Below, in pieces: positions 32,099-42,395 of a stretch of DNA of 64,000 bases. How positions within the stretch are numbered: position 1 is the stretch's first letter; the number at the start of each line of letters is the position of its first letter. A model generated the notes under the pieces. It did no database searches and was not told the origin of the DNA. It was given only the letters and a program-made list of their open reading frames with translations. The stretch is taken from contig NQMI01000059.1 of NCBI GenBank assembly GCA_002270565.1, positions 186,001 to 250,000 on the forward strand, read 5' to 3'. Source of the stretch: Stenocarpella maydis (lineage: Eukaryota > Ascomycota > Sordariomycetes > Diaporthales > Diaporthaceae). A program made the position numbers and the translations under genes.

Positions 32099-34202
32099 TC
32101 AACATCCGCCCCCCCCCCCAGTACAAGCGATTAAGCGTGCAGCCTACTACAATTTCTTTTACTTCATCTGAATTACTCCGCCCCAGAGTCCACGACCATA
32201 CACCCAGAAGAAAGGCCCTCCATACACCCAGAGGCAGTCCCTTCATACACCTAGAGGAAGGGCCTTCCACATACCCAGAAGCAGAGGGCTTAAAGGAGGA
32301 CCCAAAGGGCCTATAAGCCAAAGTACCCAGAAGGGTTAGGGCTTAATACGGGGTGCGGATTGACTCGTATGTTTTCTTCAAGATCTACACTGGGCTTTCT
32401 TCCCGGAGGAGGGCCGTGTGTCCTAGTCCCGCACGGACCACCTCTCAGTGGCTTGTTTGTTATTTGGTCGGTACTTGGAAATCTTAATGATTGCCTTGGG
32501 AAACCTTATCCTAGGTGGGCAGATGTTGTCCGAGCAAAGCCGGTCTGCTCGCACGATGTGCTAAAACAGGTCTATTCCTATATCACGTGTATTATTCACT
32601 CGGCAACCATTAGAAGGCGTGGGCCCTCACCAGTTGGTATAGAGAAGTTTGACTTTGGTTTGGGCCAAGCTTTTTCTCAACACCCGCTCGGGTGATCAAC
32701 GCATCACCACGGAGCAACTTGAATTCCACACTCTGGCGGCTACACCACAGGCGCATGGGCGGTCAGGGCCCCGAAATGAGACGGGTGTTCTTGGCTGTTG
32801 CTCGTCGTCGATCTTTTAGGCCTGGGATTGCTGAGTGTCGCGGAACGTGGATCCCTCACCGCGGCACCTGATCAGGCAACCCCAAATAGTGGCGATTCGG
32901 GATTTTCAAGAAGCATCGTGGGGAACCCGCAGTTTGCGGATGCACTCCTCCGAGCTTGGGTGAGAAATTGTTTATTCCTGTGTGGATACGGGGGTGTAAA
33001 GTTGCTGATTTATCCTAGTGCGGAGCTAATATGCAAAGGCAAAACCTGATCAGACGGAAAAGACGAGACTTCCAACTCCAAATCTTCATCAGCATCAATC
33101 TATCCAATCTTTCTGTTGTCTGAGCATGTCCCGCTGCCATCTCATCTCCCTGGCTGGTGACAGGCAGACTTCAGCGTGACAAACTGAGTGGTTGACTGTG
33201 TTTGGGCCGTGTAAGCGGGGACGAGGGGCCCCGGGATTACACTTGCCGTTTTGCACATACATATATGATGTCTGACCGACATTGGAGGTGTCCAGAACTG
33301 GACGTTTTGGGAGCCGAAAATGGAACCCCTTATGCCACCAGCGCAGCCTCCTTGAAACGCGCTGCATCGTCATAGAGATAGGTACTTGTAGACATCATTG
33401 GTCTCGTACTGAATAAAACAAATCTATTCTGATGCTTTTATTGGGCGAAATGGTTACTGGTTAATCAGTGGGCGTTTAATGTTTGGTACACTTAAATTGT
33501 CTCCCGTTACCAACTTGGTAAACGGCATTGGGATTCCGTTACCAACCGTTCCTAACACGTATTAGACAAACGGTGGGGCGTGGCCCTACCAGGATGATGG
33601 GGTGCAGGTAGAGAGCCTATCCAGGATCCATGTTTAGTGCACAGAAAAGCGTTGCGTGACATACACACACGTTCGGGCACCTAATGCGTGTTCCGATATT
33701 ATTATTGTATCAAATCTGTTGTGCTTTTGTACAGTATGTATTCGCTAACTCGGTTCTTGATGGGACTCCCACGCCGGCCTTGTGGAGCCCTGTATACCAG
33801 GCAGCTTCATCACAACCCGACTCTGTCCCAACCAGCCGTGCGGCTTGCGAGGTAGCGTCCTTGATGAATCCGCTCCCCCCTCGGGGATCTACGACTCACC
33901 TGCGCCGTCACACCCAGAGCAGACCCCAGACCACTTTCCGACGGCCCCAGCCATACTGAGAGCTTACCAGACGCTATGTTAAACGATGGGCACAGTATAG
34001 CACTATGGATATTGGGGTGATCAGGATGAACAGAACGAGAAACCGAAGAAACACAGGTAGAAAGACTGGTAATGCTTGGGATGGATACTTCGTTTTTCCT
34101 AGGATCAGACTGTGCCATATTTATTTCCTGAGATTGTATGACCTCTGCAGCTGGAGATAGATACCCAGGACACACTTTGATACATGTTTCTCGTCATGCC
34201 TC
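32099..34202. other. AT-rich gene-poor region with repeat relics
   Basis: Contains a dispersed repeat with tandem 24-bp units and, near 33472-33590, sequence resembling the end of the MITE-like element at 27394-27410. No gene is seen. A minus frame at 33095-33373 and plus frames at 33684-33982 lack motifs. Confidence 0.55.
32133..32291. repeat. Dispersed repeat with about four tandem 24-bp units
   Basis: Begins AAGCGTGCAGCCTACTA, shared with 9824-9840. It then contains four diverged units starting at 32197, 32221, 32244 and 32268, each like CATACACCCAGAGG followed by AAGGGCCTTC. Related motifs occur at 9890-9960 and 23820-23900. Confidence 0.65.
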
Positions 34203-35906
34203 CTACCTCGCCTCGCCTCCGTCCACCTCGTCAGAATTGGGGTTAGCTGCGGTCAGAGGACCTTCCCCGGCGGTTTCATTGGAGACAGCATCGCATTGCT
34301 GTTTCCAGTATTCCTTCAACTCATCTCGTAGAATATATGTTTGTTGTCTCGCCCAGTCCTGTGCGTTTCTGAGCCCCCTCCGACCGTCCTTGAAGCCCTG
34401 GTGAGAGCCTGTGAGGTTTGTCGAATTGAATGAATACTGGTGGTATTGAACTCTTCCATCCTCGGATGATTGAGCAGCATAGTGTGCAAACAAGTCGAGA
34501 TTAGTTCCATCTGTTATAAACGTCATGACTTGTGAATGGCTAGGTGGATCGGGTTTTCCGATGTAAGAAAGGGCTTGGTTCCTCGCGTAGACCAGAGCAG
34601 CTCCGTCATAGGAACTCTGCAGCTCTGCTTTATCCATATCCTTTCCACGGCTCTTCCATTCGCCTGCAAGATGTGGCAACGTCAGGGAACAAGGGTCATC
34701 TTTGTAGAGCACTGCTCCCTTGATGTGCTTGTTAATTGGGAATGGGTAGTATTCTTGCATCTCTAGACCTTCGACAAAGTCAGGCTGTGGAGCAGATAAT
34801 CCATTATTTATGCCGGAGTTTTTTGGGAAGCCGCTAAATGCACAGTTAAGTTCATTGGTATATCCCTCGTCTTTGTACTCCTTGAAAAGCTTTCTAGTGG
34901 TCCTATTAAGCAAGGTTGCTTCGGTACGAGCCCCCTTGACATCTCGAACATATTTCTTGTACTCTGACTCAGTTGGCGAAGGTGAATGACGAGGCTGGAG
35001 ATGATTTTCATGAATAATCCCAATGTTCGAAGGTGGCTTGGACAGCCGTGATTTTAGGATGCCGTTTTCATAGGCCTGAATGGCGAAACCTGATGTACTT
35101 GTCGATTTTGTCCCTGTTGATGGAGACTCAGCTACAGGATCGGTGGTGAGGGATTCTGATGTGTTGATAAGTGCCTTCTTTTTTGTCATGTTATTGAAGG
35201 CAGCTAAATTTTCTCGCGTGAGCCTTGTATGCTTTTGGCAGTGTCTGCTGTTGTGACTTTTGCCACTGGTCTGCTGTGTCTGTAAAATCTCAGCTGAAAG
35301 CGCCTTGTTGTCACTCGCAGTCTTGATTTTTAGTACGCCGATGGGTGTACGATGAGGAGTTCTGGGCTGCAGCATATTTTAAGGTTGTTAGCAGCTGGAT
35401 TTGCGTGGGGAAAAATTGCGCTTCTTTCCCACCTCAGTGATCTCCTCTCCTTCGATGCTTTCAACTGCACAATGTCGTGTATTCCCTCTTTCTCGTGATT
35501 GTTTTACTGGTGTCGAATCACCCTTGGTGCCAGCTTGGGCCTGCAGTTCACCACAAGCTTTAGGTTTCGTGTGACAAACAGGTGGCACAGCAGATTCTTG
35601 GCTATTTCTTTCAAGCCTCGACCTGATCCTCGAAGATCCTCATGCCAGAGTGTTAGTGATACGATTCAAACCACATATTGCGGGTGCTATGGAGTCCTTA
35701 CGCCTGTGTGGAATTCTCCGCGCCAGGAGTGCAGGTTTTGCGATGCGTGATGTGATTGTAGATGCTGAGTCTTGTGACCAACTGGTGGATTGTAAAGGTG
35801 TTGTGTGTTGCACACGGGCTCCACTGACTGGATAATGATCTTCCAGGCTCGACAAACCCCTTTGATGAGAACGGGGGAACTGATGCTTATACTCTTGTCC
35901 CTTCAT
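34203..35906 (-). CDS. DUF7924-like (PD-(D/E)XK-type) fungal protein
   Basis: A 524-residue protein from three exons (minus): 35702-35906, 35433-35638 and 34203-35366. Both introns (63 and 66 bp) have GTAAGG or GTGGGA donors and CTAAC branch points. The first removes an in-frame TGA at 35640-35642. The N-terminal 250 residues are basic, Ser/Thr-rich and probably disordered. The conserved C-terminal part has SLTLPHLAGEWKSRGKDMDK, AELQSSYDGAALVYARNQAL, VMTFITDGTNLDLFAHYAA and GRRGLRNAQDWARQQ. This resembles a fungal expansion family catalogued as DUF7924, thought to have a restriction-endonuclease-like fold with the E-x-K in GEWK as a candidate active-site element. Codons are more AT-rich than in neighbouring genes, and it lies in repeat-rich DNA. 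Family naming is from memory. Confidence 0.65.
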
Positions 35907-36516
35907 GGCGAGAAATTAGCTGGTGAGAGTGAATGGTGTGAATTTGACAAGTATCCCGGTTGCTTGATGCTTAGGTGTAAAGGGCATCTGAAACAGTGTG
36001 GCCATTATGGGGTTGTTTGTATACTCTGGTGTTGTGGTGCTGTTCCTTTATTTGGCCTTGTTTGAAGTATATTCCTTTGTCTGTATATTACGCCACAGGG
36101 TTGGCCGTAGATAAAGAATGAGAGGAATGCGATGCCCCCCTGAAGTCGCACTTCGACCTCAATGAGCTTTGCGAAACTTGTTGTCCAATTGATCCTAAGC
36201 ACTGTACATCTCAAAAGCAGCTGGCCCAGTCTTCTGATGCCGAAGCAAGCCAGACCATATCACCAGCCATGTCGCTGCCGCCGTGGGACTCAGCAGCAGC
36301 AGGCACAGCACCTGTTCATCACCTGATCGCTCCCACACCTGATCGCTCCTGCACGGGGCTAGCTTAGGCGGCCTGCTCGGAGGAGCCATGGGTGCCGGAT
36401 CCAGCTTTGGCAGCTCAGCCACAAAGCATCCACCAGTCAGCCGGGAGAAGAACTTACTCTTGGGGATGGACTAGCCGTCGGAACCCTTGTTTCCGTCCTC
36501 ACACTGCTCGTCCGCC
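35907..36516. other. Spacer with an open minus-strand frame
   Basis: A minus-strand frame at 36195-36422 gives VAELPKLDPAPMAPPSRPPK and ends AAFEMYSA, but without an ATG. It could be a 3' exon of the small gene at 36517-36882, because a GTAAGT lies between them at about 36460. The join could not be established. Nothing else is seen. Confidence 0.4.
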
Positions 36517-36882
36517 TCATGCCAGCAGGTGCCACAGCCGTGTGTGAAGGCCTAACGCCTTCCCCAGTTTCTCATTGAAGGAGGATGGCTTGGTCGCATG
36601 CACCTTGGTCACGACAACTCTGACAGTGTAGCCAGGCTGGAACAGGTGTTCCACATCGCTGGCTCCTTTCCCGGTCAGGCTACCGCGGTAGGTCCCTCCA
36701 TCCATTATTGCATAGATGGCCTGATTGAGCTTGTCGTTGGTCTTCTTCAAAATCTGGTACTGCTTGTTTATCTCGAAACATCTCTGCTGGGTGTAGAGGT
36801 TTGATCTATCTTTAAAAGTTAGACAGATATAGTGGGGTACAGGGTTGGGGTTAGTTCCCTTAGCCGAAGAGGAGTCGCCCAT
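36517..36882 (-). CDS. Small orphan protein
   Basis: Unrecognised protein of 121 residues from the ATG at 36882 (MGDSSSAKGTNPNPVPHY). Recognisable stretches are ICLTFKDRSNLYTQQRCFEI, QYQILKKTNDKLNQAIYAIM and FQPGYTVRVVVTKVHATKP, which look like a small mixed alpha/beta domain. There is no signal peptide or membrane span. The C-terminus is doubtful. After HTR the frame ends LWHLLA, while a one-base shift in the nearby CACACA run opens a 22-residue Cys-rich hydrophilic tail starting GCGTCWHEADEQ. A frameshift, sequencing slip or unseen splice is therefore possible. It may also continue into the frame at 36195-36422. Confidence 0.5.
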   Translation of the reverse strand: MGDSSSAKGTNPNPVPHYICLTFKDRSNLYTQQRCFEINKQYQILKKTNDKLNQAIYAIMDGGTYRGSLTGKGASDVEHLFQPGYTVRVVVTKVHATKPSSFNEKLGKALGLHTRLWHLLA

Positions 36883-37050
36883 GACTTCCTTAAGAAACAA
36901 ATTCTATGTCGAAAGTTCTGCTCCTCTTTTTACTGAATAGGGTCCCCAGGCCTTTCATATTACACTCAAACGAGCAGCAATCTCGAACCATAAAGTATTG
37001 GAGAAGGTCATAATATGTGTTCGTTGTAGTAGCGCAGGGCTAACGACTTC

Positions 37051-37110
37051 CCCTGCCCATTTAAGAGAGGCCCTGCCCATTTAAGAGAGGCCCTGCCCAT
37101 TTAAGAGAGG
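37051..37110. repeat. Three tandem copies of a 20-bp unit
   Basis: CCCTGCCCATTTAAGAGAGG is repeated three times without change, with a partial fourth copy, about 690 bp upstream of the secreted protein start. Confidence 0.95.
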
Positions 37111-37555
37111 CCCTGCCCTGCCTCCAGTCAAGGGCGCCGCTGCATTAGTGCTATGAGGAGCCATCCTCAAACGTATGCGAAATCAAAGAGCAAAATCGAA
37201 GTGCAGAATTAAAGTGCCTAGCCCGCGCCTGCCTGTGGTGGGAGGCAGGGTGTGTCTCTTGAGAACTCCCGGGGGGGGGGGTGCGCGAAGTAGACACGAC
37301 CCATCCGGGGGGGCGCCCAGAAAACGGTCCTCGACCGGGGGACCTGCGGATTCAGCCACGAAACGGACTGCGGATGCTCTGATATTTCTTGGCTCAACAC
37401 CATATGCAGCCGCCGACTCATTGCTTTACGGCTCTGGGCGAGTTTCATCGACAAGACACGCCGTGATCCGGCATGATCGCCAGTTTGTGTAGTGAGTGCG
37501 CTCTCGCGGCTTGGCAGGATATGCATTGTCAGGATATTCATCGTCAGTTGTGAGC

Positions 37556-37561
37556 TATAAG
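37556..37561 (+). promoter_or_regulatory. TATA-like element
   Basis: TATAAG lies about 110 bp upstream of the leader intron of the following secreted-protein gene. Position and sequence fit a strong fungal promoter, but no transcription start is known. Confidence 0.45.
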
Positions 37562-37671
37562 AGCTGCCGGCACGCACGTCTATCTATCACGTCTATCTTT
37601 GGGTTCAAGCCATCTACGGTTCCATTACTATCCTTTTACTTTCGCTTTCTCAGTCACTCATTCTTCAAGAG

Positions 37672-37731
37672 GTGAGTAGCTCTTGCAATCTTATTGCTTG
37701 CAGGCGATCTGTACTGACCCTTTTGATCTAG
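37672..37731 (+). other. 5' leader intron of the secreted-protein gene
   Basis: A 60-bp intron with GAG before a GTGAGT donor, a CTGAC branch point and a CTAG acceptor, after which the leader resumes CTGTGCTC. Two introns with the same exon borders precede the related gene at 41870, which supports this prediction. Confidence 0.7.
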
Positions 37732-37795
37732 CTGTGCTCTCAAAATTTCAATCCTTTTTTTTTGACGCCACGGTCACTTAATCTCATACTCAAAC

Positions 37796-39050
37796 ATGAA
37801 GTCCCTCACAGTCCTTCTCCTCGCAGGTCTCGCCCTGGCCGCGCAGGAAAAAGGTGCCCAGGCGGCAGCAGGCAACTCCACCGCCGAGGTGCAGCAGGGC
37901 AACGAGAACCAGAATGAGAACAACAACAACGCAGAGGCTGGCAATGAGAACCAGAATGAGAATAACAACGCTGGAGATCTCATCCAGGTACAGAACGGAC
38001 AGCAGTGTATCAACGTCGAGGCCCTGAATGACCCGAAGTGCGTATCCGTCATCCATAACACCCGCTCTCTCACACACACACAAGTAGCAATACTCACAGC
38101 CGTGATACACTCCGCTAACCGGGCCTCTCAAATATAGCGTCGACCTCGCGCAGCTCCAACTGCAGAACATGAACCTGGCAGGCGGCCTGAACCTCGGCAG
38201 CATCAACCTGGCGGACCCCTTCTCGCTGGCCTTTGGCATCGACCAGCTCATGAACCAGTTCTGCCTCGGCGGCATCGTCGATCTCAACACCCTCCTCGCC
38301 CTCGGGGTGCAGAACCAGCAGCAGATGTTCCTCGAGCTCGCCCAGCTGGCCCAGCTCCAGCAGCTCGGCTTGCTCAACACCTTTGGCGCGCAGAACCTGA
38401 TCCAGTCCAACCTGCTCTTCGGTGGGGCGTTCAACGTCTTCAACACTGGTGAGTCCCTCTTATGTGAAGGATGGTACTGGGCATAAAGCTGATATGTAAC
38501 AGGAGGCTTCTTCAAGCGCGAGGCAGGCGGGAAGCTCCCCACACTTCGCGAGCGCCGTGATGACATGGTCAAGAGGCAGTGCAATATTGCGAATGCGGGC
38601 AACATCCAGAACCTGCCGCCTTGCCAGGTGGAGAACAATGATCAGCAGAACAAGGACGAGCAGAACCAGGACGAGCAGAACCAGGACGAGCAGAACCAGG
38701 ACGAGCAGAACCAGGACGAGCAGAACCAGGACGAGCAGAACCAGGACGAGCAGAACAAGGATGAGCAGAACCAGGATGAGCAGAACCAGGATGAGCAGAA
38801 CAAGGACGAGAACGCCGAGGAGAATGTAGATGAGAATGCCGATGCCCAAGCTGATGAGGCAGCCAAGGCTGATGAGGCAGCCAAGGCTGGCGAGGAAGCA
38901 AAGGACGGCGAGGCAGCCAAGGCTGGCGAGGAAGCAGAGGACGGCGAGGCAGCGCAGGCTGATGAGGAGGCCAAGGCCGGAGAGGAAGCCCAAGCAGGAG
39001 AGGAGGCACAGGCTGGAGAGGACGCCAAAGCCGCCGACAAGGCCGAGTAG
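37796..39050 (+). CDS. Secreted Leu/Gln/Asn-rich protein with acidic repeat tail
   Basis: Secreted or wall-associated protein of 366 residues. Exons are 37796-38037, 38138-38448 and 38503-39050, frame kept. The signal peptide is MKSLTVLLLAGLALA. A hydrophilic Asn/Glu segment with NENQNENNNN repeats follows. The middle domain (about residues 80-185) is dominated by Leu, Gln, Asn and Gly, for example LAQLAQLQQLGLLNTFGAQN, and resembles the protein at 41870. Dibasic Kex2-type sites occur at FFKRE and MVKRQC. The last third is pure repeat: about a dozen QDEQN-type pentapeptides, then Glu/Ala/Asp units such as AGEEAKDGEAAKA. Two cysteines flank NIANAGNIQNLPP. No catalytic motif is present. The role is unknown. 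A surface or matrix protein is a reasonable guess. Confidence 0.75.
38651..38811 (+). repeat. Coding 15-bp repeat (QDEQN)
   Basis: Eleven or so near-perfect copies of a unit like CAGGACGAGCAGAAC run head to tail and encode the acidic pentapeptide tract. Copies differ mainly by CAG/AAG (Gln/Lys) and C/T third positions. Confidence 0.9.
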
Positions 39051-41483
39051 GACACCAATACCCAAAAGTTTATGGGGAAGTGAGGCGTGAACTGCCGCGC
39101 TGGACTCGCGGAGATGGGGCATTAGGTCTTCTTCAGTCATGGGCATTTAATTTGATACCAATAATCTTGCGAGCTTTGTACAGGTCGCACGTTTGTAATT
39201 CTACACCATGTACTTGGCCATTGAGTGCGCTTCCAGATGGAGTCTGAGTTCCCCATCTCCGCTCCTTCTACACGATGAGCGTCCGCTGGCTTGTGGGATG
39301 TGTGTATGTTGATTTTATGTGTGTATGTGTACTAATTGGCAGTGGTGTATAGGCTGGCTACGGGTGGTGCAAATGGGCTGTGGGGAATTATAGTGTGGGT
39401 GTGCACGTTGAATGTACCTCTGTACCCTCCATATCTTGGTCTGCGAAGCTCCATCTTCAATGAGGTTCTTGCGGGGCGATAGTAAACATGGTCTTAAAAG
39501 CTCATTGGCTATGCCGATCCTCTCAAGTGCTCTACTAGAGAGTATGTCTCTTGGACTCAACTGCTGTCGGGACTCCTGACTCAGTGTCAAAGTGTTACTA
39601 GTAGTGCTTTTACCATGTAGTGTGCGTGTGTCTCTACCACTTTGGCCAAGCAATACCCAACACTACTACTACGTAGTGCTCTGCTCGGCCATGGGATGAG
39701 CACCGGTCACAGAGGGAACGGGGCGGTTCCGGCACAACCGCCTAGACGGCGTCATCGTCTCATGAAGCTCGGATGAGAGGGGATTCCGGGTGGCAGGCGG
39801 GCTACCGCACGGCTGGGCTGGGCTGATAGGGCCGGTGGCGGGAGGGGGGCCAGCATGCACGGGCATGGCACCATCGTATGCTATGCCGTGTTGATTGGGC
39901 TGGTCACGCATCAAGTTTCCCTGGCTGCGACAGTTTGAGATGGGGATCACGGCCGAAAAGGGCGTGGTGCGACTCTGCCGCGCACGGGCGACCCCGGGCA
40001 TAGCTTAATGGCTCCTGGGCCAGTGAGGAGGGGCGGGCAGCCCCTGGGCCCCGCCAAATAGGCAGGTGGCGTCCGTGCGGGGCCTCCAGAGCACCCGAGC
40101 CACAGCAAGAGACCCTGTCGCCAGCACTTGAGCCGCCTGTCATCCGTAGTCTTGGCGAGTTTGCTGAATACGACCTCAGCCTGTCCATCCGCATCCGCCC
40201 TGGGCTGAATCAACCCCAGACGAGGCCCAGGCCAAACTCCAACCTCAGCTACCAGACAAGCTCATGCCCAGCCCAGGCAGGGGGACGCTCCGCCCGTTCC
40301 CTTTCATCTGACCCTCACTGCTTGGGCCCCCCCTGACCGCCATCCCATCTCGTCCGAGCACCATCAGCCCTTGCCCTATGAGGCATTCCTTGGGCCGACT
40401 GCTGTTCGGATGCGCCTCACGCCATTGACCGGATGACAGAAGCCTGAGTGTCCCGTCCTCTGGCCGTTACATGCCAGGGTGTGTGCGGTGGTAACGGCCG
40501 TGGCAATGGTAGCCTCGCTATTCTGCAATGCAGGCAGGCTGCCTCGCTATTCTGGGACAAGAAACAATGCATGACTTGCTTGTCAGTACAGAGCACTCGT
40601 CCTCGGGCGGGACGGGAGAGCATCATCATCATCATGATCGACTGCTGGGCCTCATCCGGCCTCCCCACGCGGCACGCACACACGCACGAATGCATACATG
40701 CATGCCATATGGCGGTGGTGTAGGTGAGGGCCACATGGCATGCATGCCGAGCTGCACATGCTTGGCCTGCTCAAGAGCCGGCGGGGGGGGGTCGGGGTTT
40801 TCTCGACGCTCAAACCTGATTCCCCACCGACCCATGTGGCGATCAGGTAAACCACTCGGCCGGGTCCCCTGGCGATGCCAAGATGGAAGCTCGGTATACG
40901 TTTCTGCCACCCGTCCTGCCCAATGCAAGGCCCTATCAGCCGCGTCAAAGCTTCAACACCAAGACTCGACCCAGAGTGCTACTCCGCGATTAAGGTTATT
41001 TTCGCCACCCTGGTCTCTGCGGCCCCGTTTCTCCAGCACCCCCACCCCCACCAGCACAGGCGAAGGGGCTTCTTGTTGGTCCTTGGCCCTTGCGTGTTCC
41101 AACCTGCTTGGTGGGCACGCCGGCCGGCCATGTCTTGGGATGATGCCCATCCGAGCTAGGGACTCCTGCCCCTACCTCGCCAAGCCGTCCCATTTGCCCT
41201 CGTCCCGCCTACCCGCCTGGCTCCTGGTGGTGTATGGCATCACGGCAGGGCAGGGCAACGTGCCTCTCTTGTTTACCACAATCCCCCTCCCATGATCATG
41301 CACCCTTGTCCGCCCGTGGAGCCTCGTCCCTGCTGTTTACACGCCGGCCCTTGCAGTCTGATACGCAACGGATGACTCCTTCACTGTACATCCGAATATG
41401 GTCTCTTGTTTGATAAGGCTTGGCAGACGGTTCATCGCTCATCCGTCCCAAAACCCCAGGCTCACCATACCCGTGTCTATCTG

Positions 41484-41492
41484 TATATAATA
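41484..41492 (+). promoter_or_regulatory. TATA-like element
   Basis: TATATAATA lies about 118 bp upstream of the first leader intron, a spacing almost identical to that in the related gene at 37796. Confidence 0.5.
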
Positions 41493-41601
41493 TCCCGTGC
41501 GGTCATGCTCTAATGGCCACTATCCTATTCTCATCATCCACCAAAGCATCTTCGGTCTTCAAGCCTCTTCCATTCACTCAACAGTCATTCCTTCTCCTGA
41601 G

Positions 41602-41678
41602 GTAAGCATATCTCTCTCCTCCCATCCTTCCCTCCCATCCAGGGCTTGGACATTGGTCACTAACTTAGTCATCACCAG
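41602..41678 (+). other. First 5' leader intron
   Basis: A 77-bp intron: GAG before GTAAGC, branch point CACTAAC, acceptor CACCAG. The leader then resumes CTGTGCTC, as after the leader intron at 37672-37731. Confidence 0.7.
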
Positions 41679-41739
41679 CTGTGCTCACTGTTCTATTCAC
41701 ACTCCTTCTTCAATACCTAACTATTTACCTGAACCTGAG

Positions 41740-41838
41740 GTGAGCCACCCGTTCCTTGGGCCACCCCGCCCTTGGGCCACCCCGCCCTTGGGCCACATGG
41801 CCCCGACCCGGACACCCGTGACTAACAACATTTCCCAG
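41740..41838 (+). other. Second 5' leader intron
   Basis: A 99-bp intron: GAG before GTGAGC, branch point GACTAAC, acceptor TTCCCAG, again followed by CTGTGCTC. It contains three copies of a CTTGGGCCACCCCGCC-type unit (41754-41798). Alternative use of one or both leader introns is possible. Confidence 0.65.
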
Positions 41839-41869
41839 CTGTGCTCCTAATTCAACCACCTTAATCAAA

Positions 41870-42395
41870 ATGCAGTTCTCTACCATCTTCGCCGGTGTCC
41901 TTGCCGCTGTCGCCGCCACCGCCGCTCCCACCGAGAAGCGCGGGTCGCTGGACATTGCCCAGCTCAACAACCTGCGGGGTTTCAACGCCCTCGACATCAA
42001 CTACCTAAACGTCATCAACTCCCTGGACCTGCAGCTCCTCAACACCCTGGCCGTCCAGAACAACTTCAACGCCCTCGCCTTCCAGGGTCTCTTCCAGGGC
42101 AATGCCTTTGACGTCAACTCCCTCCTGCAGCTCCAGCAGCTCCAGACCCTGCTCCAGCTCGGCCAGCTCGGCGTCTTCAACACCTTTGACCTCTCCACCC
42201 TGAACCTCCAGGCCCTGCAGCTCGGCCTCATCAACAACGTCGGCTCCTTCGACCTGTCCACGCTCATCGATGCCTCCCTGGTCCCCCAGATCACTGCCAT
42301 CTCCCAGCAGACCAGTACGTAGCATCCTCTAGCCCCCATGGTCATACCACCCAACATACTAACAGCTGTCTGCAGTCGTCGTTGGCAAGGAGTAA
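41870..42395 (+). CDS. Small secreted Leu/Gln/Asn-rich protein
   Basis: Secreted protein of 154 residues from exons 41870-42314 and 42376-42395. The GTACGT donor and CTGCAG acceptor restore ISQQTIVVGKE at the C-terminus. The signal peptide is MQFSTIFAGVLAAVAATAA, followed by a Kex2-type EKR. The mature part is almost entirely Leu, Gln, Asn, Phe, Asp and Ala in a pattern like LDLQLLNTLAVQNNFNALAF and LGQLGVFNTFDLSTL, with no cysteine. This suggests a regular amphipathic repeat fold. It shares the QLGxxNTF motif and leader architecture with the protein at 37796. From memory, close relatives are widespread in Sordariomycetes as uncharacterised secreted proteins. No enzyme signature is present. 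Confidence 0.8.

Larger units (their letters stand above)
36883..37795. other. Upstream region of the Asp/Glu/Gln-rich secreted protein gene
   Basis: Contains a 20-bp triple repeat, a TATA-like element and a 5' leader intron, listed separately. A run of about 10 G lies at 37270. No other gene is seen. Confidence 0.6.
39051..41869. other. Long intergenic region with the leader of the next secreted-protein gene
   Basis: Nothing convincing is coding between 39051 and about 41480. Runs of G occur near 39841 and 40785, and a CATCAT repeat near 40622. The final 390 bp is the promoter and twice-interrupted leader of the gene at 41870. Confidence 0.6.

Noticed and set aside
35640..35642. In-frame TGA suggesting the DUF7924-like gene is a pseudogene
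   Set aside because: A 63-bp intron (35639-35701) with a GTAAGG donor and CTAAC branch point removes it and keeps the frame.
38460..39146. 228-residue hydrophobic minus-strand frame of Leu/Val repeats
   Set aside because: It is antisense to the QDEQN and Glu/Ala repeat tail of the secreted protein. The repeat alone generates it.
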